NCBI GenBank assembly: GCA_937898895.1
Contig: CALDKL010000357.1
Coordinates: 1-7,657 of the forward strand
Origin: an uncultured Verrucomicrobiae bacterium
Lineage (GTDB): Bacteria; Verrucomicrobiota; Verrucomicrobiia; Verrucomicrobiales; DEV007
DNA: 7,657 bases
Reading direction: 5' to 3'
Shown in pieces: positions 7,049-7,657 of this stretch. Below the pieces are notes generated by a model. That model was not told the origin of the DNA. It did not search any database and worked only from the letters and a program-made list of their open reading frames with translations. The position numbers and the translations under genes were made by a program. The stretch's first letter is position 1. Every line of letters begins with the position of its first letter.

Positions 7049-7066
7049 CCGCTCAGGCCTGAGCGG
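7049..7066. terminator. 18-bp perfect palindrome between convergent genes, possible weak bidirectional terminator
   Basis: CCGCTCAGGCCTGAGCGG is its own reverse complement and would fold as a 7-bp stem with a GGCC loop. It lies 21 bp after the reductase stop and contains the TGA of the minus-strand gene (7053-7055), which is where a shared terminator for convergent genes would sit. Neither side has a T tract, so function as an intrinsic terminator is doubtful. Confidence 0.35.
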
Positions 7067-7657
7067 CCCGAATCGCTTCCGCATCCCTCGCCTCGGCGAG
7101 CATGACGCGGCCCGAAGGCATCGGCATGACATCCGCCGGGGTCAGCGTTCCGGGAATGCGCCCTTCACGGCGGGAGACGAGACTTTCGACAATACGATTG
7201 GCCAGGGCAGTGTGACCGGCCGGCAGCCGAAGGACGAGTTTCTTCAACCCGGCGAGATCGAAGAGGACAACATCCTCGCTGAGGAATCGGTGTTCCTGGG
7301 TGATCTCGAGACCGTCGAGGGCGAGGTCGGCGTGATAGTGGCGCATCCAGCGCCGTCCCACGAAGTGGAGATGGCCGGGGCGGCTCGATTCGGCAATAAC
7401 GCGACCAAAGGTCATCGGAGTGAAGCCAGGGAAACGCTTCGCGGTTCCGACGAGAACCTTCGCCGACCACTCGGGATCGGCCTTCCGCCCACCGAGAAAC
7501 GCTCCCAGCTTCTGATGCTCGGATGAAGTGAGGTCGGCGTAGAGAAGCGCTTCCTCATCGGGCCGGGAGACCACGGAGAAGACCTTGCGGCCGAGAAGCC
7601 AGAAGAACGCCTTGATTCTGCGGAACAGCTTCGGGGTGAGATAGAGGCTGAAACCGA
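7053..7657 (-). CDS. Unrecognised protein, C-terminal 200 residues, truncated by window edge
   Basis: I do not recognise this family. The minus-strand frame is open from the right edge to a TGA at 7053-7055, giving 200 visible residues; a GTG at 7574 is an internal candidate start, but the reading frame upstream (FSLYLTPKLFRRIKAFFWLL) looks like coding sequence, so the real start is probably outside the window. The segment KAFFWLLGRKVFSVV is amphipathic to hydrophobic and basic. It is followed by a mixed-charge region with LTSSEHQKLGAFLGG, PGFTPMTFGRVIAESS and HLHFVGRRWMRHYHADLAL, and an Arg/Ala-rich C-terminus. There is no Cys in the visible part and no motif I can tie to an enzyme family. 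It converges on the reductase gene with a 25-bp gap, so it belongs to a different transcription unit. Confidence 0.75.
   Translation of the reverse strand, partial: GFSLYLTPKLFRRIKAFFWLLGRKVFSVVSRPDEEALLYADLTSSEHQKLGAFLGGRKADPEWSAKVLVGTAKRFPGFTPMTFGRVIAESSRPGHLHFVGRRWMRHYHADLALDGLEITQEHRFLSEDVVLFDLAGLKKLVLRLPAGHTALANRIVESLVSRREGRIPGTLTPADVMPMPSGRVMLAEARDAEAIRAAQA

Noticed and set aside
5933..7132. 399-residue minus-strand open frame over the reductase
   Set aside because: It covers parts of three genes in the wrong frame, while fucU and the reductase have intact catalytic residues in the plus strand.
1..7657. Mobile element, CRISPR array, tRNA or phage/defence genes
   Set aside because: No transposase, integrase, regularly spaced repeats, cloverleaf or nuclease/toxin motif was seen on either strand.

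Overview
This GC-rich window most likely comes from a bacterium of the Planctomycetes-Verrucomicrobia-Chlamydiae (PVC) superphylum, with Verrucomicrobia favoured. The main evidence is the large protein at 1618-4227. It is a signal peptide plus beta-propeller dehydrogenase-like protein with HEAT-like repeats and a C-terminal single-heme CxxCH domain, an architecture typical of, and strongly expanded in, Planctomycetes and Verrucomicrobia. The adjacent secreted PQQ-like propeller opens with the W-P-x-W-R-G-P motif that is also common in that group. No taxonomic marker gene is present, so this assignment is an inference.

Layout: (1) 1-1450, minus strand: the N-terminal ~483 residues of the DEAH-box RNA helicase HrpA, running off the left edge. 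(2) 1451-1617: a 167-bp divergent intergenic region holding the promoters for both directions. (3) 1618-7027, plus strand: four tightly packed genes that look like one transcription unit. They are an exported propeller/HEAT/cytochrome c dehydrogenase-like protein, an exported PQQ-like propeller protein (32-bp gap, or a 4-base overlap if an upstream TTG is the start), L-fucose mutarotase FucU (48-bp gap), and an aldo/keto reductase whose start overlaps the fucU stop. (4) 7053-7657, minus strand: the C-terminal 200 residues of an unrecognised protein, convergent with the cassette and running off the right edge.

How the genes may work together: FucU interconverts the anomers of L-fucose, and an aldo/keto reductase with an intact D-Y-K-H tetrad, translationally coupled to it, could oxidise the fucose pyranose at C1 (L-fucose / D-threo-aldose 1-dehydrogenase type). 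The two upstream exported propeller proteins could act on sugars outside the cytoplasm or may only share the operon. There is no fucose isomerase, kinase or aldolase in the window. The joint reading as an oxidative deoxy-sugar module is a hypothesis.

No tRNA, rRNA, CRISPR array, insertion sequence or phage gene was seen. The more unusual non-coding signals are a perfect 10-bp hairpin with a GAGA tetraloop inside the 3' end of the reductase gene, an 18-bp perfect palindrome over the stop codon of the right-hand gene, and a 9-bp direct repeat just upstream of fucU. Recognisable Shine-Dalgarno sequences are absent or badly spaced before most starts.
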